A DNA stretch of 64,000 nucleotides from an uncultured Hyphomonas sp. Lineage in GTDB: Bacteria > Pseudomonadota > Alphaproteobacteria > Caulobacterales > Hyphomonadaceae. Position numbers and translations under genes: made by a program. The DNA lies in the NCBI RefSeq assembly GCF_963677035.1, contig NZ_OY781472.1, positions 1,178,001-1,242,000 of the forward strand, read 5' to 3'. Positions 34,142 to 43,219 of this stretch are shown in pieces. The notes beneath the pieces are model-generated. The model did no database searches and was not told the origin of the DNA. It saw only the letters and a list, made by a program, of their open reading frames with translations. The first letter of the stretch is position 1. Each line of letters starts with the position of its first letter.

Positions 34142-34897
34142 ATGGCCGTGCTCCCCGCCCTCTCTGTCATCATTCCCTTCTTCAATGAAGCCGGAAATGT
34201 GCACCCCGTGATCGATGAAGTGTATGAGCAGCTGGACGGAATTCCCTTCGAAATCATCTGCGTAAATGACGAGTCGTCAGACGCGACTGGGGCGGAACTC
34301 GCAGAGGCCAGGGAAAAGCACCCGGATACGGTTTTCGTATTCAGCCACATCCAGCGGCGCGGGAAATCGGCTGCGCTTTTCACCGGACTCAAAGCCGTGC
34401 GCGGTGAGTGGGTCCAACTTCTGGATGGAGATGGACAAAACGACCCCGGCGATACCGCCCGGCTGTGGAAGGAAATTATCGCCCCCGGCGCGCCGGCCTC
34501 CCTCGGCCTCATTGCCGGCAAGCGGAACAGCCGCAATGATTCCGGTTTCAAATGGGTCCAGTCGCGCGTGGCCAATGGTGTGCGCCGCTTCGTCTTGCGG
34601 GATGATGCGACGGATACAGGCTGCGGCTGGAAACTGATCCGCACCACAGCCTTCCGGGATTTGCCCTATTTTGCCTCCATGCATCGTTTCCTGCCGGCGC
34701 TGGTGAAGCGGGCGGGCTGGGATGTCCGCGAAGAACTGGTGAACGATCGCCGGCGCCTCGCAGGCGAATCCAAATACGGATTCCTCGGACGGCTCGGTGC
34801 CGGAATTTTCGACCTGATCGGCATGTTCTGGCTGGTCCGCCGCGGCGGCTATGGCATCGCGGCAGAATGGAACGACCCGCGCGCCGGGAAAGACTGA
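34142..34897 (+). CDS. Family-2 glycosyltransferase (dolichol-phosphate mannosyltransferase-like)
   Basis: 251-residue GT-A fold transferase without membrane helices: PALSVIIPFFNEAGNVHPVIDEV at the N terminus, VNDESSDATG (nucleotide site), the DxD-type motif in LLDGDGQNDPGD near residue 98, and DTGCGWKLIRTTAFRDLP. It resembles undecaprenyl/dolichyl-phosphate sugar transferases acting at the inner membrane face. The start at 34142 has GGGAGGAGG directly upstream. The acceptor is unknown. Confidence 0.85.
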   Translation: MAVLPALSVIIPFFNEAGNVHPVIDEVYEQLDGIPFEIICVNDESSDATGAELAEAREKHPDTVFVFSHIQRRGKSAALFTGLKAVRGEWVQLLDGDGQNDPGDTARLWKEIIAPGAPASLGLIAGKRNSRNDSGFKWVQSRVANGVRRFVLRDDATDTGCGWKLIRTTAFRDLPYFASMHRFLPALVKRAGWDVREELVNDRRRLAGESKYGFLGRLGAGIFDLIGMFWLVRRGGYGIAAEWNDPRAGKD

Positions 34898-34927
34898 TCC
34901 GTCCCGGCATTTACGACCTTTTACGGC

Positions 34928-36568
34928 TCAGTCCTGATCCCTGTGCACCCTGCGAATTTCAGCAGCACGCGTGTCCCTCCTGGGCACGGACCGGGGTGGT
35001 GGGCTGGCCGGAGGCGGCGCGGCCCGGACAGGTCTCGATACGCGCGGCGGCGGAGCAGCTTGCGGCGTTCTTACAGGCGGACGCGCTGCAGGCGCACGGA
35101 CTTCCGGTGCACGCCGCTCCCGCACGCGGGTATCAGGCCGCTTTATACGGCGCATCTCATCCCGGCGTGTGTCGCGCATCGGCTTTACCTGGGTCGGTGC
35201 TGGGCGGACATCCGGCGCACGGGGCGTTACGACCCGCGGTTTGGCGCGTCGTTCCGGCATGCCCGAACGTACGCGGTCTGAGGGGCGCCGCTCAGCGCGG
35301 GCGAAGTCCGGTTCACGGAGATCGCGCATCCGGCGCTTGATCCGCTCTTCCCGCCGTGCCTCAGAACCGCCCGACAATGCCGGATCGACCCGGCGGGCCG
35401 CTGACCGGCGGACAGGCTGGGGGGTGATGGTCCGCGTGGACGGTGTAGCAGGCTCTACAGCCACCGGCCGGGTTTCCATGTTGCGGGTGCCCGGTGGGCG
35501 GCGACCCGGCTTGGGCGATGCGCGGCGTGCCAGGTCTCCTGTACCGGGGGGGAGCGCAGCCTGCGGCGGGGCCCGGCGGGTCCGGTCGCCCCTCGTGCCA
35601 TCTCTTCGGCCATCTCTTCCACCCCTGCGTTCGTGCCGGTCCCAGCGGTCACGGCCCGTACTACCAACAGGCCGGATTGAGGAAATACTGTCATTCAGGC
35701 GCAGGCCGTTCAGCCGGTCGATGGACGCATCAATGATTTCGCACCGGCCCTGGAAATTGGCATGCTCGCACACTTCCCATTTGCCCGAACGGATCTGGAT
35801 CGACGACACGGTGTCGTTGAACCGGTAACGGCTGAGATCGCGAACGCCGCGATTGAGGCCCAGCGAGGCGCCGCGGTCATAGGAGTCGGTGTACAGCGTT
35901 ACGGATGCCCCGCGCGCGCCATAGTGCCCGCGCGGCGGTGGCCGTTCCCGGCGGCGATCGGCCGAATAATAAGGCCGTGAATAGGTCGTCCAGCCAAACC
36001 CGTAAGGGTCGTAGCCAAGCCGCGGATCGTAATAGCCAAAGCGCCGGTAGTCCGGCGAATAGCCATAGTGATAGACTTGGATCGAGGTCGAAGCACCATA
36101 GCCATAGCTGTAGGTGTCATCGCCGTAACGCTCATCATCGACATAGCGGATGTAGCCATTGTCATCGCGCACGAACATCAGGCCGTGCTCGGCATCTGTA
36201 TATTCATAGACAGGCCGCACGGATGAGATCTCACCAGACAGGCCGTACCAGGCAAGATCCGGCACGTCATAGCGCAGGAACACACAGCGGCCGGTGAAGT
36301 CGCTGTGCTGACAGACCTCCCATTGTCCCGACAGCACGGCGATGGAACGGGCACGGTCGTTGAAGTGCAGGTTCGGCAGGGCATGGATCGGGTCGTAGAT
36401 TTCCCGCATTTCGCCGGAATACTCCGCGCCGCTGTACAGGATCAGCGCCGGCGGCTCCTCATCCTGTCCGGCATATTGGTCATAAGGCTCTGTGCCGGCC
36501 TGTGCGCCGCCAACCATTGCAATGGGGGCCGCAAGCACTGCCAGGAGGCGAAGGAACTTTGTCATCAT
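34928..36568 (-). CDS. Secreted beta/gamma-crystallin-like protein with Arg/Pro-rich tail
   Basis: 546-residue exported protein. Signal peptide about 1-24 (ending GGAQAG). Two beta/gamma-crystallin-type repeats are seen: LILYSGAEYSGEMREI to ISSVRP (about 42-118) and VTLYTDSYDRGASLGL to ISSIRP (about 222-302), each with a GxWEVCxHxxFxGRC core. Between them is a Tyr/Gly/Asp-rich region. From about 310 to the end is a disordered Arg/Pro-rich tail of some 235 residues. Crystallin repeats often bind Ca2+ and act extracellularly. The start at 36568 follows GGAAG. It lies between rimM and trmD, which are normally adjacent. Confidence 0.8.
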   Translation of the reverse strand: MMTKFLRLLAVLAAPIAMVGGAQAGTEPYDQYAGQDEEPPALILYSGAEYSGEMREIYDPIHALPNLHFNDRARSIAVLSGQWEVCQHSDFTGRCVFLRYDVPDLAWYGLSGEISSVRPVYEYTDAEHGLMFVRDDNGYIRYVDDERYGDDTYSYGYGASTSIQVYHYGYSPDYRRFGYYDPRLGYDPYGFGWTTYSRPYYSADRRRERPPPRGHYGARGASVTLYTDSYDRGASLGLNRGVRDLSRYRFNDTVSSIQIRSGKWEVCEHANFQGRCEIIDASIDRLNGLRLNDSISSIRPVGSTGRDRWDRHERRGGRDGRRDGTRGDRTRRAPPQAALPPGTGDLARRASPKPGRRPPGTRNMETRPVAVEPATPSTRTITPQPVRRSAARRVDPALSGGSEARREERIKRRMRDLREPDFARAERRPSDRVRSGMPERRAKPRVVTPRAPDVRPAPTQVKPMRDTRRDEMRRIKRPDTRVRERRAPEVRAPAARPPVRTPQAAPPPRVSRPVRAAPPPASPPPRSVPRRDTRAAEIRRVHRDQD

Positions 36569-36638
36569 CGGCCATACTTCCACTCAGTCTGGATGAAAGT
36601 ATGGCAAAGACTGTCTGAACACCGCGCAACGTGGGACG

Positions 36639-37193
36639 TCAGACGTCTGGGGGGGCATCTTCCTCGCCGTCCGCTTCCACCCATTCGTCCAGTGTCGCCA
36701 GCACAACACGGCCTGCAGCGAGGTCCACAACCGGTACATCCGCCAGGGTAAACGGCACGAACACACTGCTACCCCCGGCCAGATCGATTTCCAGAAGCTC
36801 CCCTGCCCCAAAATCCTGGACCGCACGGATACGCCCGGCGCGTTCGCTGCCGCCTGAGTAGACGTCGAGGCCGACAAGATCCTCGATATAGAACTCGTCC
36901 TCATCGGCTTCAGGCAGACTGGTGCGGGGCACATACAGCAGCGTCCCGCGCAGCGCGTCCCAGTCTTCCTTCTGCTTCTGCTCTTTCGGGCGGACAATGA
37001 AATGATCTTTCGCCGGGCGGGCAGATTTCGGCGTCACGACAACCTTGCCTGCCTCGTCCAGCAACGGGCCGAAATCGAATACGGCGTCCGGGTCAGCCGT
37101 GAAGCTCCTCACCCGCACATCGCCGCGCACGCCATGGGCGCCCTTCAGGACACCCACCGCAATCAGTCTGCTATCTGCTGCATTGTTGCTCAT
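36639..37193 (-). CDS. rimM: Ribosome maturation factor RimM
   Basis: 184-residue 16S rRNA processing factor binding S19 during 30S head assembly. The N-terminal domain shows LIAVGVLKGAHGVRGDVRVRSFT; the C-terminal PRC-barrel shows DEFYIEDLVGLDVYS, GAGELLEIDL and VPFTLADVPVVDLAAGRVV. The family length is usually about 170-185. It follows rpsP with one small secreted-protein gene between, and its normal successor trmD is 6.7 kb away. Confidence 0.95.
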   Translation of the reverse strand: MSNNAADSRLIAVGVLKGAHGVRGDVRVRSFTADPDAVFDFGPLLDEAGKVVVTPKSARPAKDHFIVRPKEQKQKEDWDALRGTLLYVPRTSLPEADEDEFYIEDLVGLDVYSGGSERAGRIRAVQDFGAGELLEIDLAGGSSVFVPFTLADVPVVDLAAGRVVLATLDEWVEADGEEDAPPDV

Positions 37194-37274
37194 CCCGCCT
37201 GTCTAGCCGGGCTGCGGCGCAGGGCAAGATTCGCAGGCAGTTGGCCAGACGCCAGGGACAGCCTTTTCGGAATG

Positions 37275-37826
37275 TCAGTCAGCGGCGGGAAACGGACGAG
37301 CCTCGCCCCGGTCAACGACAAACCAATCGCCTCCATTGTAGCGGCGCTTGATTGTCCAGTCATAACCACCATGATCGGGAAGATAGGTCGTCTGGCTCCG
37401 CGCATCGAACGCGCCGAACTGGTCTGCGCCGGAAAAGGCTGTGGTATAGCCTGTTTCTGAGAAAGTGACGGTCTGCGCGGTCGTCGACCAGGAAGACCGC
37501 TTACCGGCGAAGTAGAGCTGGTCGACCACTCCGGATGCCGGATTGTAGGAGCGGATGACTTCCCCAAAGAAATTGCCGGTCTCTGCATCATACCAATCGG
37601 TCCTGACGCCGAGACCGTCAAAAATCTGAGCCGTTTCTACGATGAAATCCTGTTCCTCAAGTGTACCGGGGCCCGTCATCACGGAATTGACAACCGCCCA
37701 ACGCCCGATTTCCGGCTGGAAGTTCGCGACATACTCCCGCGCGATCCCGGAAGGGCTGGCATCCTCCCCGACCGCGTGGAAAGGCATCGCAGCCGCAAGA
37801 ACGACAAGAACCAGCAGAACCTTCAT
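37275..37826 (-). CDS. Secreted protein of unknown function
   Basis: 183-residue protein with a signal peptide (MKVLLVLVVLAAAMPFHAVG, cleavage about residue 21). The mature domain contains GTLEEQDFIVETAQIFDGLGVRTDWYDAETG and an NGGDWFVVDRGEARPF end. The composition is that of a small beta-rich periplasmic protein. I do not recognise a family. The start at 37826 is set by the signal peptide. It is inserted between rpsP and rimM; a terminator precedes it, so rimM may rely on read-through or another promoter. Confidence 0.68.
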   Translation of the reverse strand: MKVLLVLVVLAAAMPFHAVGEDASPSGIAREYVANFQPEIGRWAVVNSVMTGPGTLEEQDFIVETAQIFDGLGVRTDWYDAETGNFFGEVIRSYNPASGVVDQLYFAGKRSSWSTTAQTVTFSETGYTTAFSGADQFGAFDARSQTTYLPDHGGYDWTIKRRYNGGDWFVVDRGEARPFPAAD

Positions 37827-37894
37827 CGCGTGTCTCCATATATTCCGAACACGTGCCGTATACCTCGCCCCCGCGTTCGCGATCAACACAAATA

Positions 37895-37927
37895 CGGAAA
37901 AGGCCGGCACCCTTCCCGGGTGCCGGC
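37895..37927 (-). terminator. Terminator downstream of rpsP
   Basis: Perfect 10-bp stem GCCGGCACCC (37903-37912) / GGGTGCCGGC (37918-37927) with a 5-nt loop. On the minus strand it is followed by CCTTTTCC, a modest U-run, 31 nt beyond the rpsP stop. Confidence 0.7.
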
Positions 37928-37957
37928 CCTTCCATGGCCTGCCAGATGGCGGGCAGT

Positions 37958-38389
37958 TTATTCGGAAGCGGCTTCTTCTGCCGGGGCGTCCTCAGCTGGT
38001 GCCTCTTCGGCCGGCGCAGCAGCAGCTTCAGCCGCGGCCGCAGCTTTTTCTTCACGCTCTTTGGCACGTTCCTGGGCTTTCTTGCCCGGCTCGGCCTTTT
38101 TCGGGTTGTTGCCGTGCGTCCAGGCGACGACCGGTTTGCCGTCAACTTCGATCTGCGACAGGAAGCGTGCAACACGATCCGTCGGCTGAGCGCCCTTGCG
38201 GACCCATTCAGCAGCTTTTTCAGCGTCGATCTTTACGCGGTTTTCCGAATCTTTCGGCTGGCGCGGATCATAGGTGCCGATCTTCTCGATGAAGCGGCCG
38301 TCACGCGGGGCGCGCGCGTCGGCAACAACGACGGAATAGAAAGGGCGTTTCTTGGACCCGCCGCGAGCGAGCCGGATTTTGAGGGCCAT
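37958..38389 (-). CDS. rpsP: 30S ribosomal protein S16 with Ala/Glu/Pro-rich tail
   Basis: 143 residues against about 80-90 for typical S16. The S16 core is at 1-90: [33 protein letters not shown], then [10 protein letters not shown]. Residues 97-143 are a Lys-, then Ala/Glu/Pro-rich tail. GGAG lies 8 nt upstream of the ATG at 38389; the frame is open upstream but not coding. Part of the ffh-aroQ-rpsP gene run. Confidence 0.96.
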   Translation of the reverse strand: MALKIRLARGGSKKRPFYSVVVADARAPRDGRFIEKIGTYDPRQPKDSENRVKIDAEKAAEWVRKGAQPTDRVARFLSQIEVDGKPVVAWTHGNNPKKAEPGKKAQERAKEREEKAAAAAEAAAAPAEEAPAEDAPAEEAASE

Positions 38390-38426
38390 GGGGTTATCTC
38401 CTGTGTACTGGCGTCTCTGGAATATT

Positions 38427-38738
38427 CTAGTCGGCCTCAAGGCCGCGGATATGCTCATGATGGCGGATCACTTCCGCCACGATGAAATTGAGGAATTTCT
38501 CGGCAAAGGCCGGGTCGAGGCCGGACTGCTGCGCCATTTCGCGCAACCGTTCGATTTGTTCGGCCTCCCGGGATTTGTCTGCGGGCGGAAGATTGTGCTG
38601 GGCCTTCAGCTTGCCAACCTGTTGGGTCAGCTTGAAGCGCTCGGCCAGCGTATGAACGAGGATGGCATCCAGATTGTCGATGCTGTCGCGGAACTGGTTC
38701 AGCTGAAACTTGGCCAGCGTCGTGTCGATATCGGTCAT
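38427..38738 (-). CDS. Chorismate mutase, AroQ class
   Basis: 103-residue all-helical enzyme converting chorismate to prephenate. [34 protein letters not shown] carries the conserved active-site Arg and Lys of the AroQ fold, and [21 protein letters not shown] the second half. It is a stand-alone domain, not fused to prephenate dehydratase. The ATG overlaps the ffh stop by 4 nt (ATGA). Placement between ffh and rpsP is common in alphaproteobacteria. Confidence 0.87.
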   Translation of the reverse strand: MTDIDTTLAKFQLNQFRDSIDNLDAILVHTLAERFKLTQQVGKLKAQHNLPPADKSREAEQIERLREMAQQSGLDPAFAEKFLNFIVAEVIRHHEHIRGLEAD

Positions 38739-40192
38739 TTCTTTTTACCCCCCAACAGGTCGCCCATGCCCGGCGGCAGCGACCCGCCGCCAAGGCCCGG
38801 CAATTGCTGGCCGCCCATCTTGGCGAGATCCGCCTGTGAAATCCCGGCCTGCTGCGCCATGCCCAGCATGTTCTTCATACCGCCCTTGGTGCGCATCTTC
38901 TTCATCATGCCGGCCATCTGCTGGTGCATCTTCAGCAGCTTGTTCACATCCTGCACCGTGGTGCCGGAGCCGGCTGCAATACGCTTGCGGCGCGAGGCGT
39001 TAAGCAGCGCGGGCTTTGCACGCTCGGCCTTCGTCATGGAGGAAATGATCGCCTCCTGACGTTTCAGGACATTGTCGTCGAGGTTTGCCGCTTCCATGGC
39101 CTGCTTGGCCTTGCGGGCGCCCGGCAGCATGCCCATCAGGCCGCCAAGGCCGCCCATCTGCTGCATCTGCTTGAGCTGTTCGGCGAGGTCGTTGAGGTCG
39201 AAGATGCCCTTGCGCATCTTCTCCGCCATCCGCTCGGCCTTCGCAGCATCCATCTGTTCGGAGGCTTTTTCGACCAGCGAGACAATATCACCCTGGCCGA
39301 GGATACGTCCGGCCACACGCTGGGCATCGAACGTATCGAGCCCGTCGAGCTTTTCACCGACGCCGAGGAATTTAATCGGCAGGCCTGTAACCGCGCGCAT
39401 GGACAGCGCCGCACCGCCGCGCCCGTCACCATCCATCCGGGTCAGGACAAGACCGGTCAGCGGCAAACGCTCATGGAAACGCCGCGCGGTTTCCACCGCG
39501 TCCTGGCCGGTCAGCGCATCAGCGACCAGAAGGGTTTCCTGAGGCTGGGCGATCCCGGCGATCTCGGCCGCCTCGGTCATCATCTGTTCGTCGATGCTGG
39601 TCCGGCCGGCGGTATCGAGGAAGAGGACGTCATAGCCGCCGATCTTTGCGGCGTTCAGCGCGCGCCGGGCGATGTCCGCGGGAAGCTGGCCCTGGATGAT
39701 TGGCAGGGAGCTGACATTGTCGCCGCACTGATCTGCAAGGATCGCCAGCTGTTCCATGGCCGCCGGGCGGCGCACGTCGAGCGACGCGAGAAGAACTTTC
39801 TTGCGGCCCTTTTCCGAAAGGCGTTTGGCCAGCTTGCCGGTCGTCGTCGTCTTACCGGAGCCCTGCAGACCCGCCATCATCACGACCGCCGGCGGGCTGT
39901 CGATGCGCAGGCTGGTGTCAGCGTCTTCCCCGCCCAGCATCTCGACCAGGCCGTCATAGACGATCTTGATCACCTGCTGACCAGGCTTCACGGAGCGGAT
40001 GACTTCTTCGCCGACGGCGCGGGTTTTCACCCGGGCGATGAAGTCCTTGACCACAGGCAACGCGACGTCCGCTTCCAGCAGTGCAACCCGGATTTCACGC
40101 AGCGCTTCGGACACATCCTTCTCGGAAAGCGCCCCGCGCCCCGTCAGATTGTCGAATATGCCGCCGAGCCGTTCGCTGAGGGCGTCAAACAT
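38735..40192 (-). CDS. ffh: Signal recognition particle protein Ffh
   Basis: 485-residue SRP54 GTPase that binds signal peptides and 4.5S RNA. N domain from MFDALSERLGGIFDNLTGRG; G1 GLQGSGKTTTTGKLA (about 107-121); DVRRPAAMEQL; DTAGR; TRMDGDGRGGAAL; methionine-rich M domain from about 300 with FDLNDLAEQLKQMQQMGG and the RNA-binding GSGTTVQDVNKLLK. The start at 40192 is the family start. The 4.5S RNA gene was not found in this window. Confidence 0.97.
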   Translation of the reverse strand: MFDALSERLGGIFDNLTGRGALSEKDVSEALREIRVALLEADVALPVVKDFIARVKTRAVGEEVIRSVKPGQQVIKIVYDGLVEMLGGEDADTSLRIDSPPAVVMMAGLQGSGKTTTTGKLAKRLSEKGRKKVLLASLDVRRPAAMEQLAILADQCGDNVSSLPIIQGQLPADIARRALNAAKIGGYDVLFLDTAGRTSIDEQMMTEAAEIAGIAQPQETLLVADALTGQDAVETARRFHERLPLTGLVLTRMDGDGRGGAALSMRAVTGLPIKFLGVGEKLDGLDTFDAQRVAGRILGQGDIVSLVEKASEQMDAAKAERMAEKMRKGIFDLNDLAEQLKQMQQMGGLGGLMGMLPGARKAKQAMEAANLDDNVLKRQEAIISSMTKAERAKPALLNASRRKRIAAGSGTTVQDVNKLLKMHQQMAGMMKKMRTKGGMKNMLGMAQQAGISQADLAKMGGQQLPGLGGGSLPPGMGDLLGGKKK

Positions 40193-40393
40193 CGCGTTAC
40201 TCCTTATGCCGTCTGTCAGATTTGTCCTGACATGGGCGCTCCACAGGTTCAACGCAAAGACCAAGAGCCCCGCTGAGCGAAACTTCGCCGGGCGGGGGGC
40301 CTCGCTGTCCTCACGGGATCGGTCAAGGCGCGCTTCTGGATTTGCGCAGATTTCGGGCGGCTAAAGCACGCGAATGCCAGCGGCGTCAAGCAT

Positions 40394-40984
40394 TTAAGCC
40401 TGTTGCAGGGCCCGTACCCGGTCCTTGAGCAGCGCAATCGACGCCAGTGCTTCGTCTCCAACCAGCGACAGGACCGCCATATCGGCCCAGGCGCCATTGG
40501 ACATACGGAAATAACTGCGCAGCGTGCCTTCGCGCTTTGCCCCGAACCGCTCGATTGACCGGATGGAGCGCGCATTGCTTTCCGGCGTCAGGATCTCGAT
40601 GCGCCGCATCCGCGAGGCAACGGCTCGTTCGATCGTGGCGAGCTGGACCGCCGGGACAATTGCCGTGCCGCGCATCTCTTCGACAACCCAGAGCGAGGCA
40701 ATCCGCAGCCGCCGGTGTGTGCGGGAAATTTCCACATAAGCGACGACGCCGACGAAAGCGCCGTCCGATTTCCGCCAGATTGTAAACGGGATGTAGTCGC
40801 CGGAGGTCTTCATCTCCAGCGTATGGTCGAAATAGGCGTGAAAATTGGTGCCCGTCGCGATCACGGGCATCCATTGCCACATGGCCTCAACGGCGCTGGT
40901 ACTGGCCAGCACGTCCCGGTCAGCCTCCGTCAGCACTTTCAGGCTGACAAGCTCGTTCTCAAGGCCTGGATCATCCAGCTTCAT
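40394..40984 (-). CDS. GNAT acetyltransferase, RimJ/RimL type
   Basis: 196-residue acyltransferase: ENELVSLKVLTEADRDVLA at the start, FVGVVAYVEISRTHRRLRIASLWVVEEMRGTAI (acetyl-CoA loop degenerate), and NARSIRSIERFGAKREGTLRSYFRM near the end, typical of RimJ/RimL-like N-acetyltransferases. The substrate is unknown. The 201-nt gap between it and ffh holds a G/C-rich inverted region around 40267-40302 but no clear terminator. Confidence 0.8.
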   Translation of the reverse strand: MKLDDPGLENELVSLKVLTEADRDVLASTSAVEAMWQWMPVIATGTNFHAYFDHTLEMKTSGDYIPFTIWRKSDGAFVGVVAYVEISRTHRRLRIASLWVVEEMRGTAIVPAVQLATIERAVASRMRRIEILTPESNARSIRSIERFGAKREGTLRSYFRMSNGAWADMAVLSLVGDEALASIALLKDRVRALQQA

Positions 40985-41082
40985 GGACGGACAGTCTCAC
41001 GCTTGGGTATTTTGACAAGCCATCGAAAAAGAAAAACCGGACGGCTCGTCGAAATGTGAACACCGGAGTCTGAATTCCGGAT

Positions 41083-43185
41083 TCACGTCGACTGGCCGGC
41101 CCCTGCAAGTTTCTGGCCGAGATAGGTGAATTCCAGGGCTGTACGCTTCGCGCGTTCGGTCTGGTTCGCCGCTGCTGCGTGTCCGCCGTCCATGTTTTCA
41201 TAGTAAAGGAATGGCAGGCCCGCGGCTTCGAATTTCTTCGCCATCTTGCGGGCATGGCCCGGATGGACCCGGTCGTCCTTTGTCGAGGTCACGAAAAAGG
41301 GCTCCGGATAAGGCTTGCCGGCATCGAAATTCTGGTAGGGCGAGATCGTTTCGAGGAAAGCCCGCTCTTCCGGAACGTCCGGCGAGCCGTATTCATCAAC
41401 CCAGGACGCCCCTGCGAGAAGAAGATGGTAGCGCAGCATGTCCAGCAGCGGCACCTGGACCACGACCGCATTCCAGAGGTCCGGCCGCTGGTTCAGCATG
41501 ACCCCCATCAACAAGCCGCCATTTGAGCCCCCCATAATGCCGAGATGGTCCGCGCTGGTCACGCCAGACGCAATCAGGTCTTCGCCCACGGCAATGAAAT
41601 CATCATAGATGCACTGGCGGTTCTCCTTCAGGCCTGCCTGGTGCCAGGCCGGGCCGAACTCGCCGCCACCGCGGATATTCGCCAGCACATAGGCCCCGCC
41701 CTGCTCCAGCCAGAGCCGTCCGGTGACCGGGCTGTAGGCCGGGTTCAGCGAAACCTGGAACCCGCCATAACCGTAAAGCAGTGTCGGCGTGGAACCATCC
41801 ATCGGAATGTCTTTCCGCGCGACGAGGAAATACGGCACTCTGGTTCCGTCTTTCGACGTCGCGAAATGCTGCTCCACCTTCAGGCCGGCCGTATCGAACT
41901 TGGCAGGCACGCTTTTCAGCACGCTTGCCACATCATGCGCGGAATCGAACTCAAGGAGCGAGTCCGGCGTGAGGAAATCCTCATAGTTCAGGAAGACGGT
42001 CTCTTCATGCGGATTGGCAAAGGCGATGCTGGCCTGGCCCTCGCCGGGCAATGCAACACGCCCCACACGCCAGCCATCCTCGCGCGGTTCAGCCCGCATG
42101 ACTTTGCCGACCGCCGTATCGCTGACGGACAGCAACATCGCGCCGCTGGCAATCGCGACCCCCTCCAGGGCCTGCGCTTCAGAAGGGTGAAATACCAGCG
42201 AAACGTGCGGCAGCGACCGGCTTTCCATGAAGGCCGCAACGTCGAACGCAACAAGATCCCCTGACCGGAACGTGTCCGACTGACCTTCCGGGGACCAGTC
42301 TTCCTGCAGGGAGACCAGAAACTGCCCCCGGTAAATGCCTTCCGGCGTGGATTTCATCGGGATCGGCCATCTGACCGGCGTGGCCTCCCCTTCCGGGAAC
42401 CACCAATAGCTGGAGGTGAAGAAGGTTTCCGCCTCCACAGCGCCCTGAAGGATTGTGCCATCGTCCAGTTCCAGCGTCATCGGCCAGACGCCGACATCCT
42501 TGACGCTGCCGCGATAGACGTCTTCGGCGCTTTCCAGCGGCGTGCCGCGCTGCCAGCGCTTCACGACGAAAGGATAACCGGACTCCGTCAGCGTCCCCTC
42601 CCCCCAGTCGGTGGCAATCAGAACCGTATCCGGCCCGGCCCAGGCAAGGCCCTGCTTGGCTTCCGGCGTCACGAAGCCGTCTTTCACAAAGGTTTTCGTG
42701 GCAAGGTCGAACTCGCGCTGGATCACGGCATCCTTGCCGCCATCTGACAGCGAGACCATGCATTTATAGGTGCCTGAGCCCTTCGGTGAGAAACAGTTCG
42801 CGCCCTTGTAGACCCAGTTGCGGCCTTCCTCTTCGGCGAGCTCGTCGAAGTCGACGATGGTTTCCCAGTCGGGCGCGTCGGTGCGGTACGAGGCCATCGG
42901 GGTCCGGCGCCACAGGCCGCGCACATTCGTGTCGTCCTGCCAGAAATTATACACGAATCCGGAGCGGACCACGCCATAGGCAATTCGCTCCTTCGAGTTC
43001 AGCGCATCCAGCGCCGCCGCCTCGAAGCCGGCATAGCGCGGATCGGCCTGCAACTCCGCCAGCGTACGCGCATTCTGGGCACGGACCCAGGCAAGTGCTT
43101 CGTCGCCTTCAACCTCTTCCAGCCAGAGATACGGGTCTTCGCCGTGCTGGGGTTCAGTCGGCGTGGAGATGTCTGTATCAGCCAA
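41083..43185 (-). CDS. Prolyl oligopeptidase-family serine peptidase (S9)
   Basis: About 700 residues: N-terminal beta-propeller preceded by EDPYLWLEEVEGDEALAWV, and a C-terminal alpha/beta-hydrolase with the Ser motif GGSNGGLLMG, an Asp in TSTKDDRVHPGHA and His in ENMDGGHAAAA. No signal peptide, so cytoplasmic. It cleaves peptides after proline. The ATG at 43251 would overlap the upstream gene by 32 nt; a TTG at 43185 has GGAG 6 nt upstream and avoids the overlap, so it is preferred. This start is an inference. Confidence 0.88.
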   Translation of the reverse strand: MADTDISTPTEPQHGEDPYLWLEEVEGDEALAWVRAQNARTLAELQADPRYAGFEAAALDALNSKERIAYGVVRSGFVYNFWQDDTNVRGLWRRTPMASYRTDAPDWETIVDFDELAEEEGRNWVYKGANCFSPKGSGTYKCMVSLSDGGKDAVIQREFDLATKTFVKDGFVTPEAKQGLAWAGPDTVLIATDWGEGTLTESGYPFVVKRWQRGTPLESAEDVYRGSVKDVGVWPMTLELDDGTILQGAVEAETFFTSSYWWFPEGEATPVRWPIPMKSTPEGIYRGQFLVSLQEDWSPEGQSDTFRSGDLVAFDVAAFMESRSLPHVSLVFHPSEAQALEGVAIASGAMLLSVSDTAVGKVMRAEPREDGWRVGRVALPGEGQASIAFANPHEETVFLNYEDFLTPDSLLEFDSAHDVASVLKSVPAKFDTAGLKVEQHFATSKDGTRVPYFLVARKDIPMDGSTPTLLYGYGGFQVSLNPAYSPVTGRLWLEQGGAYVLANIRGGGEFGPAWHQAGLKENRQCIYDDFIAVGEDLIASGVTSADHLGIMGGSNGGLLMGVMLNQRPDLWNAVVVQVPLLDMLRYHLLLAGASWVDEYGSPDVPEERAFLETISPYQNFDAGKPYPEPFFVTSTKDDRVHPGHARKMAKKFEAAGLPFLYYENMDGGHAAAANQTERAKRTALEFTYLGQKLAGAGQST

Positions 43186-43219
43186 TGTCGTCTCCGGATT
43201 TTGTGTTGTGCTGCCGGTT

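Noticed and set aside
38924-40276. 450-codon frame on the + strand
   Set aside because: Antisense to ffh; no recognisable domains and atypical His/Arg content.
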